Origin: Chthonomonadaceae bacterium
Lineage (GTDB): Bacteria; Armatimonadota; Chthonomonadetes; Chthonomonadales; Chthonomonadaceae
NCBI GenBank assembly: GCA_025355115.1
Contig: JANXLO010000710.1
Span: 1-7,447, forward strand
DNA length: 7,447 bases
Reading direction: 5' to 3'
Each line of letters starts with the position of its first letter. Within the stretch, counting starts at the first letter, position 1. Position numbers and translations under genes: made by a program. The notes beneath the pieces are model-generated. The model was not told where the DNA came from. It saw nothing but the letters and a program-made list of their open reading frames with translations, and ran no database searches. Below are positions 6,491 through 7,447 of the stretch, in pieces.

Positions 6491-7447
6491 CTAGACCTTA
6501 CGCTTCAAAGTGGCACCGAAGAAGGCGTCCAGTCCGTGCCTGTGCGGCCACGTCCGCAGAAAAGGGCCTTCCGTCAGCGGAGCGAGTCGCTTCTGCAGTC
6601 CGGCGACAGGCGCGGCGGCAGGTGCCGGGGTCTCCTCTTCCTTATGACGTCTGGCGGCGGGAGCCTGTTTCGCCAATTGTTCCGCGCGCTGACAGGCGGC
6701 GTGCAGGTGCGGGGCGATGGGCACGACGACGAAGTCGCTGCCCTCTGCGGTCGCCAGGAAATCCTGTATGACGTCCTCGTTCTGCTCTCGCTCGAACGCA
6801 CAGGTGATGTAATGCAGAAATCCACCTGGAGCCACCAGCAGGGAGGACTGGGCAAGCAAAGTTCGCTGCACTCTGGAGAGGGTAGGCTTGTCCTGCAGCC
6901 GCCATTTGGCATCGGGACTTCGACGCAGTGCGCCGCTGCCGGTGCAAGGCGCATCTACCATGACATGATCGGCAGTGGAGTTCAAGCCCAGCAGCATCTT
7001 GCGGGCCTCTCCATCACGCCGCCAAATTCCCTCAGCATTGGCATCCAGTTCTATGATCTCCAACTTCGCTACACCAGCCCGCTGAGCGCGCTCCTGCAGC
7101 TCCTCCAGGCGGGGCAATGAGATGTCCAGAGCCACCAGCCGTCCACGATTCTCCATTAGGGCGGCGAGCGGTAGCGTCTTGCCGCCGGCACCGGCCCCCA
7201 CATCGACCACCGTCTGGCCGGGTTGCACATTGGTCAGAAGAGCAGCAAGTTGGCTCGCTTCCTCCTGAACCTCGTACCAGCCTGCCCGATTGCCAGGCAT
7301 GTCGAAGATATTGACGCGGTGCGGAAGCTCCAGTCCCCATGGTGAAAAATGCGTGGTGGTCAGCTCCGGTATCGCCGTGCGCACTCGCTGACGGTCCGCG
7401 CGGAGTGTGTTGAGTCGGAGTGTGGTTGGAGCCTGGGCATTCAGCGC
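6491..7447 (-). CDS. RsmB/NOP-family RNA (cytosine-5) methyltransferase, N-terminus outside window
   Basis: The frame is open to the right edge without a stop: 318 residues of a longer protein. The first visible residues, PTTLRLNTLRADR (7-19), are the conserved entry to the catalytic domain in RsmB/Fmu/NOP2 proteins, so the GTG at 7384 is internal and not the start. The SAM-binding motif I is VVDVGAGAGGKTLPLA (80-95), followed by the acidic LVALD loop. Motif IV is VDAPCTGSGALRRSPDAKW (164-182) with C168. Motif VI is HYITCAFEREQNE (212-224) with C216, the catalytic cysteine of this family; C168 is the release cysteine. The end, LRTWPHRHGLDAFFGATLKRK, is the usual C-terminus. An Ala/Pro/Lys/Glu-rich low-complexity insert occupies about 252-287. 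The family uses S-adenosylmethionine to make 5-methylcytosine in rRNA or tRNA. The target (16S C967 as for RsmB, or another) cannot be decided without the N-terminus. It is the first visible gene of the minus-strand cluster. Confidence 0.93.
   Translation of the reverse strand, partial: ALNAQAPTTLRLNTLRADRQRVRTAIPELTTTHFSPWGLELPHRVNIFDMPGNRAGWYEVQEEASQLAALLTNVQPGQTVVDVGAGAGGKTLPLAALMENRGRLVALDISLPRLEELQERAQRAGVAKLEIIELDANAEGIWRRDGEARKMLLGLNSTADHVMVDAPCTGSGALRRSPDAKWRLQDKPTLSRVQRTLLAQSSLLVAPGGFLHYITCAFEREQNEDVIQDFLATAEGSDFVVVPIAPHLHAACQRAEQLAKQAPAARRHKEEETPAPAAAPVAGLQKRLAPLTEGPFLRTWPHRHGLDAFFGATLKRKV

Noticed and set aside
6299..7120. Long plus-strand open frame of 273 codons
   Set aside because: It lies antisense to the clearly conserved methyltransferase and TPR genes and shows no recognisable domain.
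7382..7384. GTG as start of the methyltransferase gene
   Set aside because: Sequence upstream stays open and encodes the conserved PTTLRLNTL block of the RsmB family, so the gene continues beyond the right edge.

Overview
The window looks like chromosomal DNA from a moderately GC-rich, free-living bacterium. The best taxonomic clue is the type II pseudopilin-like protein at 1562-2317. It combines an N-terminal prepilin methylation motif, an '[20 protein letters not shown]' tract, an 'MYAQDYDE' segment and a C-terminal H-X9-DG motif. That combination is typical of the large DUF1559 families of Armatimonadota and of Planctomycetota/Verrucomicrobiota, with the tract wording closest to Armatimonadota. 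The DUF1587/1592/1588 cytochrome-type protein and the secreted YVTN/YncE propeller (an acidobacterial-style sequence) fit the same group of environmental phyla. The assignment is inference from sequence style, with no database search behind it.

Layout. (1) 1-1462, minus: a secreted c-type cytochrome of the planctomycete DUF1592 family, whose C-terminus lies beyond the left edge. (2) 1562-2317, minus: a pseudopilin-like protein with a clear Shine-Dalgarno and a near-consensus sigma-70-type promoter (2378-2407). (3) 2408-2722: about 315 bp without a convincing gene, holding a strong hairpin at 2666-2689 downstream of the next gene. (4) 2723-3766, minus: a secreted beta-propeller. (5) 3767-3977: a divergent regulatory region with a perfect inverted repeat and a 9-bp direct repeat. 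(6) 3978-4862, plus: a Tat-exported TIM-barrel sugar isomerase/epimerase-like protein, probably starting at TTG. (7) 4900-7447, minus: an apparent three-gene operon read right to left. It encodes an RsmB/NOP-type RNA m5C methyltransferase (cut by the right edge), a TPR-like protein and a stand-alone Lon N-terminal (LON) domain protein.

Working together: genes 1-4 and 6 are predicted to act outside the cytoplasmic membrane (cytochrome, pseudopilin, propeller, Tat-exported isomerase-like enzyme), which suits use of complex substrates at the cell surface. The right-hand cluster is cytoplasmic and mixes RNA modification with two likely protein-binding modules. No mobile element, CRISPR array, tRNA or rRNA was seen. 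I do not see a clearly new defence or metabolic system; the most interesting items are the methyltransferase-TPR-LON gene order and the patterned divergent promoter region.
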